Part shown: in pieces, positions 6,732 through 6,977 of the stretch
Layout of the letters: the number at the start of each line of letters is the position of its first letter
How positions within the stretch are numbered: the first letter of the stretch is position 1
Assembly (NCBI GenBank): GCA_947374315.1
Contig: CANCBK010000082.1
Location: forward strand, 1-6,977
Direction of reading: 5' to 3'
DNA: 6,977 nucleotides
Origin: Burkholderiaceae bacterium
GTDB lineage: Bacteria; Pseudomonadota; Gammaproteobacteria; Burkholderiales; Burkholderiaceae
Position numbers and translations under genes: made by a program
Notes under the pieces: generated by a model
Told to the model about the DNA's origin: nothing
The model's input: the letters and a program-made list of their open reading frames with translations, nothing else
The model's database searches: none

Positions 6732-6977
6732 TAACTACGATTCATTTACCTATAACCTCGTTCAGTATTTTGCAGAGCTTGGTGAGGAGGTCAAGGTTTT
6801 TCGTAATGATGAGATTTCCGTAGACGAGATTGCCAAGATCAATCCTGCGCGTATTTGCATTTCACCAGGACCATGCAGCCCAGCTGAAGCAGGGATTTCA
6901 GTAGCTACGATTCAACGCTATGCCGGGCAAATACCGATCCTCGGCGTCTGCCTTGGACATCAAGCGATTGGCGAGGC
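6715..6977 (+). CDS. trpG: Anthranilate synthase component II, glutamine amidotransferase (partial, 3' end cut)
   Basis: Class I glutamine amidotransferase subunit that releases ammonia from glutamine for TrpE. The first 87 residues are visible before the window ends. They begin [14 protein letters not shown], typical of TrpG and PabA, then ISPGPCSP (49-56; PGP glycine-loop motif) and [11 protein letters not shown] (77-87) with the nucleophile C79. The His-Glu part of the triad lies beyond the window. In many bacteria one such protein serves both anthranilate and p-aminobenzoate synthesis, so pabA activity is possible, but the overlap with trpE makes trpG the right name. ATG 6715 is chosen for its strong Shine-Dalgarno. 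Confidence 0.95.
   Translation, partial: MLLMIDNYDSFTYNLVQYFAELGEEVKVFRNDEISVDEIAKINPARICISPGPCSPAEAGISVATIQRYAGQIPILGVCLGHQAIGE

Overview
The window reads as ordinary, gene-dense chromosome from a betaproteobacterium of the order Burkholderiales. Polynucleobacter or a close relative is my best guess. The reasons are the neighbourhood (mltA and apaG diverging from an rpe-trpE-trpG run), the moderate base composition by eye with A/T-tolerant codon use, and the very short gaps between genes. The genus is recognition from memory, not a search result. There is no RNA gene, insertion sequence, CRISPR array, integron or prophage gene, and no stretch of 300 bases without a gene.

Layout. Bases 2-40 are the last codons of a gene entering from the left. 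Its stop overlaps the start of bioD (37-759, dethiobiotin synthetase), so a biotin operon is likely. An M20D amidohydrolase (779-1972) follows on the same strand after 19 bases. It converges with a minus-strand group that reads, in transcription order, apaG (4451-4077), mltA (3951-2797, membrane-bound lytic transglycosylase A, a lipoprotein) and a short-chain enoyl-CoA hydratase (2771-1995). Back to back with apaG, about 49 bases away, starts a plus-strand operon: rpe (4501-5226), trpE (5226-6731) and trpG (from 6715, cut by the window edge). rpe and trpE overlap by one base, and trpE and trpG by 17 bases.

How the genes work together. trpE and trpG encode the two subunits of anthranilate synthase, the first step of tryptophan synthesis. 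rpe supplies pentose-phosphate interconversion, the branch that feeds erythrose-4-phosphate and phosphoribosyl pyrophosphate into aromatic and tryptophan synthesis. bioD makes dethiobiotin. apaG, mltA and the hydratase are probably co-transcribed but have no obvious shared pathway.

The hunt found no convincing new multi-gene system. The item most worth a second look is a 37-codon reading frame (3950-4063, plus strand). It encodes a single predicted membrane helix with a lysine-rich end and exactly fills the unusually long gap between apaG and mltA. Second is a recurring layout at several starts (the M20 gene, rpe, mltA, possibly apaG): no well-spaced Shine-Dalgarno, and a -10-like hexamer 6-7 bases before the ATG, which would suit leaderless or near-leaderless transcripts. 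Smaller items are an 11-base palindrome before rpe, a perfect 16-base palindrome at the convergent junction, and the direct rpe-trpE junction without the gph gene often found there. Several start codons were moved from the longest-frame position, with reasons given in the entries.
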